DNA of 64,000 nt from Erythrophleum ivorense (Eukaryota > Streptophyta > Magnoliopsida > Fabales > Fabaceae): assembly GCA_026724425.1 (NCBI GenBank), contig JAIUCV010001263.1:62001-126000 (forward strand), in the 5' to 3' direction. The position numbers and the translations under genes are program-made. Each line of letters opens with the position of its first letter. Positions within the stretch are counted from its first letter, which is position 1. Positions 1 through 11,178 of the stretch are shown piece by piece. The notes under the pieces are model-generated. The model saw nothing but the letters and a program-made list of their open reading frames with translations. It did not search any database and was not told where the DNA came from.

Positions 1-539
1 CAAAATCAGAATGAAGTCCTGAGTTATGAATAGAAGAAGAGGTTCCCCAGGAGCAACTAACATCAATATCATGAGCCTCATATCCAACTCCAAAGATGCA
101 ACCCCTCTTATTTTTACCACCTACAGCCTCTAACCATAAGGCAACTTCATCATCATCTTCTACATCATTTGATGCAACGCCTGTTGAGTCCTGAGTAGAA
201 GTTCTAGCATTCTTAAGCCTCAAGTAATCAGCCTGTTGAAGGGAACAAAGGAAGACAATTTTATAATAAGGAAAACAATGACAATGCATCTAGAACAAAA
301 GAATATGCACATGTTGAAGCATTCCGTATGTCACATAGTATTAACATGAAGTGTGATGATATGATAAAGAATAAATACCATAAAACTACAAATATATGCA
401 GCCATCACAATCAAAACAATGATTAAGTGTATGGAAAAAATATGCAATGAGGTTGATAGCCATAGAGACAATTGAATGAGTAAAAAACATTCAATAAATA
501 ATCACACAATTCCACTAATGATTATAATGAAAAATAAAT

Positions 540-775
540 ATGTAAAGAACAACAAGTTCTGGCCTTGAGCACAAATCTATGGCAATCAAGAAGAAAAAAT
601 AAAAACTTACACTACACCTAATTAGGTCATTTGCCATTAGCACAAATCCAATGACAATTGAAATAAAAAAACAAAAGTCATACTATAGCTAGTTAGGCCT
701 TCAGCCAGTAATAAAATTCTAATGACTATCAAAACAAAAAAGTAAGACTCACATATTGTCCATAAGACCTCCATG
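540..775. repeat. Left part of higher-order tandem repeat inside CACTA ORF2 intron
   Basis: Degenerate monomers of about 70 bp share the core ctagttaggccttcagcca followed by an A-rich arm (aatccaatgacaatcaaaac). The block stops at 775, where a Ty3/gypsy LTR begins, and resumes after 3983. The last monomer before the LTR (cacatattgtccataagacc) has its counterpart at 4315-4340. The repeat therefore existed before the retroelement insertion. Confidence 0.75.
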
Positions 776-1301
776 TGATGACCCCAGATTTTTGGATTTC
801 AAAACTTGAAGGTTGCCTTTGCCGGAGTATCCAGAATCTTTCAAAAAGGGCTAGAAAACTCTTGAGTACTCCAAAAGAGACCAGAGGGGTCTAGAATTTT
901 CTAGAGGGTGCTGGAGAACTCATGAAAGGGAGATCTCTAGAGTTATGTAGAATGTTCTAGGATACTCTTGAATGTTCTAGAGTTTTCCTTGTAAATATCT
1001 AGAGTAGGAACATTCTAGAGAATTAATATAGACCGTTAGATAAGATTGATCCCAACCATCTATTAAGGAGGTGGGAAAGTTCTAGAAAAAGGGAAAGGCC
1101 TATAAATACCTCCACCCTCCTCATTTGTTGCAATCCAAGAATTGTGCAATACAAGTTCTTTCTTCAAGATCTCTCTAGCTTTCCTTATTGTTCATCTTGC
1201 CTACTTGAGGGTTCGGTTGACTTAGCTTTGGTTTAAGGGAGTTAATCAAACTAAGGTCGGCATGGTTGAGGATTGGAAAAAAAAGTTCCAAGGCCATGAC
1301 A
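776..1301 (+). repeat. 5' LTR of the 776-3983 gypsy element
   Basis: The LTR begins TGATGACCCC and ends CATGACA. It contains a TATA-box-like TATAAATA at 1101-1108, a plausible Pol II promoter, and many ctagag/ttctag motifs (ctagaattttctag, gttctagagtt). It aligns over its full length with 3458-3983. Confidence 0.88.
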
Positions 1302-1304
1302 ACG

Positions 1305-1316
1305 TGGTATCAGAGC
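1305..1316 (+). other. Primer-binding site (initiator tRNA-Met type)
   Basis: TGGTATCAGAGC starts three bases after the 5' LTR. It is the standard complement to the 3' end of plant initiator methionine tRNA used by many LTR retrotransposons to prime minus-strand synthesis. Confidence 0.85.
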
Positions 1317-1377
1317 TTTGGTTTAAGAAAACCTAGTTCTACCATTGGTTCGAGGGAGCCATACTTGTGGGCAAGAA

Positions 1378-2990
1378 TGTCTGGCACAATCGAGGAAGTT
1401 GTTGTCCGCGTGGAAGGAAGGGGAAGGGAGTCCCAACCACCACACGAGGGAGGCAAGAAAGGGCGAGGCTCTAGCAAGGTACATGTTGAGGACTTTGCTA
1501 CCTTGTCTGTGAAAGTCTCTACACTAGAGGATGCCATGCTGGAGATGGCTTCTAAAGTGGAGAAAGTTGAAGGTGACTTAAGTACTCTCAAGGATCATTC
1601 TCTTAGAGAATTCGAGAGCCTAAAGACAAGCGTGGATGCCTTGCACAACTCAAAGGAGCAACATGCTGAATCTATGTGATCACTGGAGGGAATGGTGATG
1701 GATATCATCACCGCTATGCAAAATCAATTAAATTCCCTTAAGGCTTCATTGGAAAGCCAAGGGAGGAATCCATTGGTGGCTGGTACCAGTGGACCGAGGG
1801 AAGTAAGGTTGGATCTTCCCAAGCCCAAGGAGTTCAAGGGGTGCAAGATGCCAAGGAGGTGGAGAACTTCTTATGGCAAATGGAGCGCTACGCTGAAGTT
1901 GGGGTTAAACGATAACCAAGCCAAGGTAAGTACTACTTCTTTGTTCCTCACTGACAATGCCATGTTATGGTGGCGAAGGAATCATGTGGATATAGAGAAG
2001 GGCCTTTGCACTACCAACACATAGGAAGAGTTCAAAAAGGAATTGATGAGGCAATTCTACCTAGTGAACGTGGTCTATAAGGCACGAAAGAAGTTGAGGG
2101 AACTTCAGCATAAGACCACGATTTCAGCCTATGTGTGGGAATTCACAACATTGATATTACAAATTCTTAATCTGGGTAGCGAAGAGCTACTTTTCTACTT
2201 CATTGATGGACTTTAAAATTGGGCAAAACATGAATTACAATGTCGAGGTGTGAAGGACATTGATGAAGCCATAGCAGTTGCAGAAAGCCTCACAGAGTTT
2301 CAAAGGGAAAAGGGAGAATCCTCCAAGCCCAAGCCCTTCAAGTCTAATCATAAACAAGGTAGGGGAGACAAAGGTAAGGAGGTAGATAGAGAAGAAAAGG
2401 GAGGCAATGGCAAGCCACTCCGCAAGAAGGCGAATGATGGTTAAAAAAGGAAGATTGACTTCAATTGCTTCATATGTAAGGGTCCTCACAAGATGTGTGA
2501 CTACCCGAAGATGGGAAGTTTGTTTGCTATGGTGCAACAACAGGTGGTATGTAAAGAAGAGACAAGTGTAAAGATCGAGACTTTCCAACTCCTAAATGCC
2601 TTGAATGCCCAACCCTCACCCCAGGATAAAAAGGGAGACAGATTGATGTATGTGGATGCTAAGCTCAATGGGAAGTAGGTTAGTATCATGTTGGACAATG
2701 TCGCAACAAACAATTTCATCACCCCTGAAGAGGCCAAAAGGGTTGGTCTTAAGGTGGAACGAGGAGGAGGATTGATGAAGGTTGTCAACTCCTCTCCTAA
2801 ACCAGTTTGTGGTATAGCTCGAGTGACGTCTTGGAGGTTGGCGCGGCAAGGTAGATCTTTCTGTAGTTCCCATGGAGACTTCAAGGTGGTTCTTGGATTA
2901 GAGTTCATGAGGAAGGTGCACATCTTGCTTGTGCCATATTCAGACTCAATCCTTGTACTGGAGAAAGGAGCTAGTAGCATGGCGCCAGCT
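1378..2990 (+). pseudogene. gag-protease remnant of the 776-3983 gypsy element
   Basis: Reading the plus strand from about 1378 gives a gag-like protein: a charged coiled-coil-like N-terminus (1500-1750), a retrotransposon gag core with LPKPKEFKG, NAMLWWRRN and EEFKKELMRQFY (1815-2060), a Lys-rich linker and a degenerate zinc knuckle CFICKGPHKMC near 2470. A retroviral-type aspartic protease follows at 2690-2960 (NNFITPEEAKRVGL, VVLGLEFMRK). The catalytic DSG/DTG triplet is read as DNV, so the protease should be dead. In-frame stops lie near 1677, 2022, 2215, 2442 and 2677. Several look like TGG to TAG/TGA or CAA to TAA changes. Confidence 0.75.
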
Positions 2991-3189
2991 TCAAAGGGAA
3001 GTGGTGGACCACACTTGTCAGTCATGCAAGTGGTGGATGACTTTAAAAGAGAAGAAACATCCTACTTGGTAGCTCTAAAGGATGGGGATCCAGGAGGGAA
3101 GTCAAGTATTCCTTACCAAGACATGAGGGTACTTGAGTTATTAAAGGAAGCCTCACCTTATCAAGAGATGAAACAGGGAAGGCATACCA

Positions 3190-3420
3190 GAAAGGTTCAT
3201 AAATGGGTTAAATTCAACCAAAGGATCTGGATAGATGATCTAAGTCGAGGGGCTAAGTGTTGGAAGAAGCATGTACCACGGATGGCAAGGGAATGTCAAG
3301 TGGATGACATGCATACTCAGTGGGTTGTGCACAAGAGAGAGATTACACCATGTACTAAGTCCCTGGTCAAGTGGAAGGATCTTTGGTAGTCCGAAGATCA
3401 TTTACACCGGTACAAAGACA
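3190..3420 (+). pseudogene. Integrase C-terminal / chromodomain-like remnant
   Basis: The plus-strand frame ending at 3389 contains a stretch resembling a chromodomain: VVHKREITPCTKSLVKWKD, a stop where Trp is usual, then SEDHLHRYKD. Plant chromoviruses carry this domain at the integrase C-terminus. It directly follows protease-derived sequence, so the missing polymerase and integrase core were deleted between about 2990 and 3190. Confidence 0.55.
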
Positions 3421-3440
3421 ATGACGAGGGCGTCATTGGA

Positions 3441-3457
3441 ATAGGTGGGGGAGAATA
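3441..3457 (+). other. Polypurine tract
   Basis: The purine-rich ataggtgggggagaata lies immediately 5' of the right LTR, where a plus-strand primer tract is expected. Confidence 0.7.
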
Positions 3458-3983
3458 TGACGACCCTAGATTTGAGGATTTCAAAACTTGAAGGTTGCCT
3501 TTGCCGGAGTATCTAGAATCTTCCAGAAAGGGCTAGAGAACTCTTGAGTACTCCAAAAGAGACCAAAGGGGTCTAGAATTTTCTAGAGGGTGCTGGAGAA
3601 CTCATGAAAGGGAGATCTCTAGAGTTATGTGGAATGTTCTAGGATACTCTTGAATGTTCTAGAGTTTTCCTTGTAAATATCTAGAGTAAGAACATTCTAG
3701 AAAATTAATATAGACCGTTAGATAAGATTGATCCCAACCATCTATTAAGGAGGTGGGAAAGTTCTAGAATAAGGGAAAGGCCTATAAATACCTCCACCCT
3801 CCTCATTTGTTACAATCCAAGAATTGTGCAATACAAGTTCTTTCTTCAAGATCTCTCTAGCTTTCCTTATTGTTCATCTTGCCTACTTGAGGGTTCGGTT
3901 GACTTAGCTTTGGTTCAAGGGAGTTGATCAAACTAAGGTCGGCACGGTTGAGGATTGGGAGAAAAAGTTCCAAGGTCGTGACA
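3458..3983 (+). repeat. 3' LTR of the 776-3983 gypsy element
   Basis: It begins TGACGACCCT and ends CGTGACA. It is collinear with the left LTR and has a TATA-like tataaata near 3783. Confidence 0.88.
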
Positions 3984-4660
3984 TCTAGCTATCTACACAA
4001 GTCTAATAACAAGCAAAGAAAAAAAATAAAAACTAACGCTATAGCTAGGCAGGCTTCAGCCATCGGCATAAATCCAGTGACAGTAAAAATAAAAAGCAAA
4101 AAAGATAGTACAGCTAGTCAGGCCTTCAGTTATTAGCACAAGCTTAGTAAGAATCAAAACAAAAGGAAAGGCGCACACTACAGCTAGTTAGGCCTTTGGC
4201 CGTCAGCACAATCCCAGTGAGGATCAACACACACATCAAGACTAACACTACAACTAGTCAGGCCTTTGGCCATCAACATAAAATTTCAATGACAATCAAA
4301 ACAAAAGAGTAAGACTCACATATTGGCCATAAGACCTCCAGCTGTTAACACAAGTCTAGTAACAAGCAAAACAAAAAATAAAAACTAACGCTATAGCTAG
4401 TTAGATTCAGCCGTCAACACAAATCCAGTGACAAAAAAAATAAAAAGCAAAACGGACAAAATAGCTAGTCAGGCCTTCATTTATGAGCACAATCTTAGTA
4501 AAAATGAAAACAAAAGGCAAGATGCACACTACAGCTAGTCAGGCCTCTGGCCGTTAGCACAATCCCGGTGAGGATCAAAACACATAGCAAGACTAACATT
4601 ACAACTAGTCAGGCCTCTGGCTGTTAGCATAAATCCAGTAAGAAAGAAAAAGAAAAACAT
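3984..4660. repeat. Right part of higher-order tandem repeat (about 70-bp monomers, 353-bp super-period)
   Basis: Monomers of roughly 70 bp carry the core gctagtcaggcctttggccatcagcacaatcc in variant forms. Similar variants recur with a super-period of 353 bp: the caagtct start at 3998 repeats at 4351, and the same order of five variants can be followed through both copies. The block sits in the intron between the ORF2 exons at 4677 and 232. Subterminal tandem motifs of CACTA elements bind their own transposase; whether this internal array does so is unknown. Confidence 0.75.
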
Positions 4661-5911
4661 ATACATACATAAACTTTAGCTACCATATGGTCCACAAATT
4701 GACCAGTTCCCTCGTCACAATGCGTGTGCTTGAATAATTCAAACATTGTAGGTGGTCTTCCAAGCTATGAAATCTGTAATTATTTATTAATATCAGTTAT
4801 CTCATGCATTAAATAAATGATGATTGCCTATGAATTTAAATATTTACCAGTCTCCTTTTATGTTCAGTTGAGGGAATGTTTTCCCCTTTATATTGCATGC
4901 CTCTTATGGTAGATGCTCGGTTATTTTTAGCTGTTTGACATACAACTTTGTAATCATCTGACTCCCAATAATGCTTCAATTGGACCATTACATCGTTAGG
5001 GATCCAATTAGGCGTAATCCCTTTCTCCAAGTCCAACTAAACTAAGTGCATTGCATTTCGCAAGATGTCACCACACTTTTTGTTCCAATTGTGTCTAATT
5101 GCTTGGTTATATTGTGGCAACCATTTATATTTCTTCTGCATAAATAAAAGAAAAATCAAAACTTCAGACAGAATGAGGGAAAAAAATTAACAAATGATAT
5201 ATATATATATAATAGGGTAAGATATATACCTCCCATTCATCAAACCACAGTTGTCGGACCTCATGAGGCATTACTTTCCAACTGTGACATGGATATTCAA
5301 CTTTGGCTTAAATTATTGGAAGAATATCATGAACAACAGCAAGAACAGAATTAAACCTAATCATTTAATAGCGATTATTGCAAATGTTATAATGACACTT
5401 TGTTATTAACTAAATAACAAAGAAAACAATACAAATTTTATAACTTACATATGATTGTCAGGATACAACCATATTTGACCATCTGTGGGGTCACGACCAA
5501 AATGTTGGATAGTTGGCATAAGTGTAAAACTAGTGGAAGGAGCCTGAGAAGTGGGATGTGAGCACTACAAGCCAGGAGACAGTACCAGAGGAGCTGATAC
5601 AGGTGATATTGATGGTCTCCTAGATGATTTAGGCATGATTGGAGCTGATGGAGGTGCAGTGGAGGCGTCTGGTGCTATAAGAGGTGGCTGAGGGTGCAGA
5701 GGTAGTGGTGTAGAGGTACTCCACCGGGCACGAATTCACCTAGTGCCACGACCAGCCATCTATATATGCAATAACAAACCTTTATGTTAGTATTAAGTTA
5801 GCAAAAAGTTAAATAAAAAATGTAAACGAGATACATACAACTTAATCAAAGTAGCAAAATACATTATTAAAACAAAATCAAAGTCAAAAGTAAATCAATC
5901 TCAACCCTAAT

Positions 5912-6040
5912 TTATGCATCATCATCTTCATCACCCTCATCTAGATTGTTGTTGTCATCATCATTGTCGTTGTCGTCATCATCATTGTCATCGTCATCTT
6001 CTTCTTTTTCTTCTTCTTCTTCTTCTTCTTTAACTATGTT
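5912..6040 (-). repeat. Acidic low-complexity tail of CACTA ORF1
   Basis: On the plus strand this is a CTT/CTC/ATC-type trinucleotide run (for example cttcttcttcttcttc near 6010). Read on the minus strand it encodes an unbroken Glu/Asp/Asn tail with blocks such as EEEEEEE and DDDDNDDDD. It closes the ORF1 transposase just before its stop. It may have grown by replication slippage; no function is claimed. Confidence 0.7.
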
Positions 6041-9000
6041 AGCGGTTGACATATCTATCTCCTCATAGGAACCTTCAGGGTCTCTTAAGTTATGGCATTT
6101 GTCATTCAAGACAATTGCAGGTAAGATGACTTCTAATCCATCCACCTAAAATGCCCATATGTTTGTTTCAGACGTAGGAGCATCAATTATATTATGGGCC
6201 TTAACCTTGATAACAGCTAACCAATTAGCCTTCTGATGGCAACTAGGATAATACGCATAGTACACTTGTGTTGCTTGTTGAGCAAATATGAATGGATCAA
6301 ACTTGTTTTACCTTCTTAACTCATGAACTTCAATAATCCCATATTGTCTATGAACTCTCATCCCACGATTAGGTGAAGGATCATACCATTGACAATTGAA
6401 TAATACTAATCGCTTAACAGGAATGCCTGTGTATTCAATCTCCACAATCTCTTCTAGAATGCTATAAAAGTCATACTTTGATTGTGCAAAGTCAGTCCCT
6501 TTAATGTATACACCACTATTTATAGTTGATTTTCGATGGCTTAATGAATGTATGTGAAATATATACCCATTGACAAAGTAAATAGGCCAAGTTCTAATGC
6601 TTCTTTTTGGTCCCCGAGCAATGTCATGTAAAAATGGATTTAGACCATTGTTGGCCGGGTTTTAAACCTGTGAGGCATGTTAAAAATATTGTACGTGAGT
6701 TGACACTTTGTTTTGAGACATAATTAATGTCCATGCTATATTACTACTTACATGTGCTCAGAACTAAGAGGAAAAATTTGATTCGATTTGAGCTTCTATC
6801 TCAATATCCGCAATTTGAGAATTGGACAAAGTTAACTTGTGAACAAACAAACTATAGAACAAAGAAATGCGGTCAACATTTACAAATAAGTGATGTTACA
6901 AATTAGTGTTGAATAAATAATATCACTTACTTGATATATGGTTATACCTCATAACAGTTTATTAGAACATATTTTGTGACAGCTTTCACTTCTTGATCAT
7001 TCAAGAAACGAGACTTGCATTCTCCAAACGGCCTTTCAGGATAATTAAAAATGGAAATTACAAATAGGCCAGGTTCTTCGCCATCATCATTTCTTAGAAG
7101 TCTCGTTATTCTTGATGGCACATCATGTGCAAAGTAATGCGAGCAAAATGTGGCAATCTCCTCAATGATATAAGCTTCACATATAGATTCTTCCACTCGA
7201 GCTTTATTTTTGACTTTTTGTTTCAAGGTATGAAGGAATCTACAAAAAGAGTAGTTAAGTAAGGATTTAATGCCTTTTAAACATATATTCATTCTACGCA
7301 TATAGTGATACGTTTTATTACCTTTCAAATGGATACATCTACCAATATTGAACAGGTCCCCTAACCTTGGCTTCATAGGGAAGGTAGATGGACAGATGTT
7401 CCATTGAGTCAAAGAACCTAGGGGGGAAGACCTTCTCCAACTTACACAATGTCACTACAATGTTCTGCTCTAATAATTCTAATTGAGCCATTGCTAAGGT
7501 TGTAGAACAAACTTCTCTAAAGAATTGACTAAGCTCGGTTATAGGATTCCATATAGCTTCAGGCAGAGTGCCAAAGGCAATGGATAGCAAGCGTTGCATG
7601 AGCACATGACAATCATGACTCTTTATTCCATATAGCTTTGCTTCCTTCATGTCAACACATCGAGCCAAATTAGATGCATACCCATTAGGGAGTCTCAGGT
7701 TCTTTACCTATTAACAAACTACTCGTTTTTGTTCTATATTTAAAGTATATTGTGCTTTAGGCTTTAGAACTTTCCTTCATTTATTGACAAGTTATAATTC
7801 TTTTCGGTGACAATATTCTTCTACGTCCAACCGAGCTTATGTATTATCTTTAGTCTTCCCCCTTATGTCCATAACGGTGAAAAATAAGTTATCAAACATA
7901 TTTTTCTCAACATGCATGACATCAAGATTATGTCGAATAAGGTTAGTTTTTCAATAAGGCAATTTCCAAAATATGCTCTGTTTCGTCCAATGGTGCGTGT
8001 CCCTATATCCTTCAATTGGTACAAGTTCTCCCATCTCAGTCACTTTGGGCAGATTGCACATTCTTTGCCAAACTTCCTCTCCATCCAACCGTGGCAAAGA
8101 CATAGATTGCTCAACTCTGTTCTTATAAAATGAGCTTTTATTTCTCCTGTATGCGTGATCTGGTAAAAGAAATCGTCGATGACAATTAAAGAAAGACATT
8201 TTTCTTCCATGCTTCAGTTGAAATGACTTTGAGTTCTTCATACATATGGGGCATGACAATCTCCCTGCTGTCATCCAACCAGACAACATGCCATATGTTG
8301 AGAAGTTATTGATTGTCCATAATAGTGCAGCACACATTTGAAAGTTCTATCTCAATGACACATCATATGTTAGTACATCCTCTGTCCATAATGATTTTAG
8401 TTCATCTATTAATGGTTGAGGATAAACATCAATTTTGCCTTTGGGATTGCTAGGACCAGGGATAATCAATGTCAAGAACATATACTCTTGTCTCATATTC
8501 ATTGCTGGTGGTAAATTGTATGGAGTGACAATAACTGGTCAACAAGAATACTTTCTCCCATATTGTCCAAATGGCGTAAAACCATTGGCATACAACCCGA
8601 GCCGAACATTTTGTGGATCATAAGCAAAGTCAGAGTAGGTGTTGTCAAACACCTTCCATGCTTCTCCATCATATGGGTGAGTAAGAATACCAAAATCTCG
8701 ATGATTCTTATAATGCCACCTTATTTCTTTTGCTATTTTTTTGGAAGCAAATAATCTCTGAAGTCTGGGAATCAGTGGCAGGTACCATAATTGCTTAGTT
8801 GCAATTTTCTTCTTTCTTCCATGACACTTTCTTGTAGCATATCGTGCTTCACCACAAAACTTACAATGGGTTGTATTCGCATCATCTTTATAATACAACA
8901 TACATCCAGTGACACAATAATCGATCTTCATATAACCAAGCCCTAATTTTGACACCAATCTTTTTATTTGATATAGGTCTATAGGCATGCATGTATCTTT

Positions 9001-9588
9001 GGGTTATGTCCTCCGCATAAGGCGTGACACTAAATTGTAACCTTGTTCTCTGCCTTAATGCTTAGTAATTGCACAGCTGCTGAAAGTTCATATTCCTCTT
9101 ACAACCTTCCCATAAAGGCTGTTGTGCAACCTACAACATGTCATAAAATGCCCTTGCATCTGGATGTGGTAGCTCTTCAGTACTTTCATCGTAATTATCC
9201 CTGAAACTTGGCCAAACTGCATCCATCACTATAGTCTCATATTATGTCAATTGCTGCGTAAGCGCCCTATAGGAGACATGTTTGACTCCTGGCACTGAAC
9301 ACATGGGTGAATGATGTAAGGAAGATGTTTCACCATGACTGGTCCATGTATAATAGTCCAGTTTGAATCCATTTTTATAAATATGCACTTTTACCTCATC
9401 AAGACTTAGATGATTCTTGCATTTACACCAAGCACATGGACACCTAACTTCTCCGAATGCAAAAAAGAAGGCAATTGGCATGTATGAGCAAGAAACTCCT
9501 CGACACCTTGTTCAAACTCTGTTGTAAAATGTCGATGACTTAAATCTACTCTATTATACATCCATCTTCGATTTTCTGGCACCTCCAT
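5912..9588 (-). pseudogene. CACTA (En/Spm) TNPD-like transposase ORF1, decayed
   Basis: This is the main DDE-type transposase of a CACTA element, read on the minus strand. I chose the ATG at 9588-9586 (MEVPENRRWMYNRVD); it matches the usual start of the transposase-associated domain. Domains follow the family order: transposase-associated domain at about 9250-9588 (CPCAWCKCKNHLS, YTWTSHGE); Transposase_21 at about 7950-9000 (GYMKIDYCVTGCMLYY, LLWTINNFSTYGMLSGW, HGRKMSFFNCHRRFL); DUF4218 at about 7000-7670 (LKSHDCHVL-like KSHDCHVLMQRLL, FPPRFFDSMEHLSIYLP, GPVQYW); DUF4216 at about 6150-6650 (LVLFNCQWYDPSPNRGM, FAQQATQVYY). It ends in an acidic Glu/Asp run before the stop at 5912. Frameshifts, for example near 9430, and scattered stops show it is inactive. 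Confidence 0.85.
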
Positions 9589-9600
9589 TCTATCTCCCAA

Positions 9601-11178
9601 TCAAAGAAAGCAAAAAATAGACTGTGATTAATATCTCTCAATTTTTATAAACATGAGCCATAAAAAGGGAAGGCCATAGGGCTTCCCTATGATTCAGCCG
9701 GACCATTATCTCAACTCTCAGATTTTATCTTTTGGCACATAGGTAAGTCTACATAGTTATAGCAATTACACAACAAAGGTTCAAGGAAATGAATTTACCT
9801 AAGTTCAAGTCATTTGCAACAAGACATATAAATGCACAATTGGGAGATTGTTAGCCTAAATTACAACAAGATATATAAGAAAAATAGTAGAATCAAACAA
9901 ACAAACTTTGATGTCTAATCTTATAGTGGAAAAAAAGAGGCACACAAATTAATGCATACAATGAACATTGCCTGGTGTAAAGAATTTCAACTTATGGTCG
10001 CATAGGGGAGTTAAGTATAAGAATGAAAATTGGGGGCAATAAAATTTATGATGTAGCAGGTTTCTCGCTTTCTTTGCGCCAATCAAGCTTTGCTTCTTTT
10101 TTCTACATCTGCTAATAAGTCTCACTAAATGAAGCAATTCTTGTGGGTTGTATAATAATGTTTGGACTATTAAAGTGCTAAATTGAATCTATCCATAGGC
10201 CCCTTGCTATTTAAGTGGACCTCATCTTGCTCTTATTCTAATTCTAATGACAAGACAGAGAAAACATATCTTCTGTTAAGAAGCTAATTGTATGATAAAG
10301 ACACAGATAGTGAATACATGGTCCTAATGGTTCATATATAATTGAATTGGTTCTTGGTTGATTTTTATGCCTATAGGGTCTCCTTTGGAGTTGGAGTATT
10401 TAGAATTATGTATAAGATATAAATGACATTTTATGGCAAAAGAGATTTAGACCTCCTTATCCAGTAGAAATAGAATAACCGCCCTATTACGATGTGAATG
10501 AGCATTTTGACAAGCCATATAATGTCTACGTTGTTTATTTGCCTATTGTTTAAGCTTTTCCTTTAACTTGTGAAATTTATGTTTTTCAACAATATTCCAC
10601 TAATTATGATGTGAGTGACCATTGGTATTCCTCAGGTGGTTCTTGTAATATTAAACATAGTATGAGACATAGGACATGATCACATCAAAAATTTTTAAAC
10701 GCGGATATGAATATTATTTTACAAAGGTAGAAAATAAGACAGAGTGAATGAAGAAGTTTATTAGGCTCTTAACAAAAACATTTCACATAATGACTAGTTA
10801 TCTGGTTCTATAATTTTGAATGATTATTTAGAGCACTTCTATATGACAATATACTTACTAAAAGCTTGGTTAAATATCTATCTTGAATTTTCCATTTCCA
10901 CATTCAGATAGTTACTTTTTCCCTCTCAATTGTACATGATGCAAAATCATAACTTAAAAGCCACTTCCTCATACTTTTTTCTGTCAATGTATTTTACAAC
11001 TTACAAGCTTTTATACATATATATATACATATATGTCTCGTCATAAAAGCATAGAAGCCAACTTTTTTTCTAACTAGGAAATGATTCAAATGAAGCTAAC
11101 CGTATTAGTATAATTCGTTTATATTCCTGGCTTTGGATACTATTATGTCAGACCTCATGTAATTATAGAGGTGTAACT
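9601..11178. other. No gene seen; AT-rich DNA upstream of CACTA ORF1
   Basis: I see no coding region here. The 5' end of the CACTA element should lie in this direction, but I could not find a convincing TAGTG terminus. The stretch ends at a TAACT target-site duplication (11174-11178) for the next solo LTR. Confidence 0.5.

Larger units (their letters stand above)
776..3983 (+). mobile_element. Non-autonomous Ty3/gypsy LTR retrotransposon (internally deleted, chromovirus-like)
   Basis: Two 526-bp LTRs (776-1301 and 3458-3983) flank only 2156 bp of internal DNA. By eye the LTRs differ at about 20 positions, nearly all transitions, so the insertion is not recent. A primer-binding site follows the left LTR and a purine tract precedes the right one. 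The inside holds gag and protease remnants and then jumps to a chromodomain-like tail, so reverse transcriptase, RNase H and integrase are missing. The five bases on each side (CCATG and TCTAG) are not a matching duplication. The element sits in the tandem repeat of the CACTA ORF2 intron. Confidence 0.88.
1..5759 (-). pseudogene. CACTA (En/Spm) element ORF2, plant transposase Ptta/En/Spm-like, interrupted; runs off left edge
   Basis: This is the second ORF of a CACTA transposon on the minus strand. In these elements the protein is thought to bind the element ends and assist the TNPD-like transposase. A probable ATG lies at 5759-5757 and opens with MAGRGTR, followed by a Pro/Ser-rich stretch. 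Exons I can support are about 5455-5759, about 5230-5340, 4848-5135, about 4677-4775 and 1-232, the last with acceptor AG|GC at 232. Recognisable blocks are a GRDP..DGQIW..P motif near 5480, KNRAS near 4920, LGRPPTMFELFKHTH near 4750, and a final WLEAVGGKNKRG block near 100. In-frame stops occur after MAGRGTR and in the 4848-5135 exon. The intron between 4677 and 232 holds a tandem repeat and a Ty3/gypsy insertion. Family assignment is firm; exon ends are approximate. Confidence 0.75.

Noticed and set aside
2501..3025. A 174-residue minus-strand frame
   Set aside because: It lies antisense to the gag-protease region of the gypsy element, whose plus-strand frame matches a known family.
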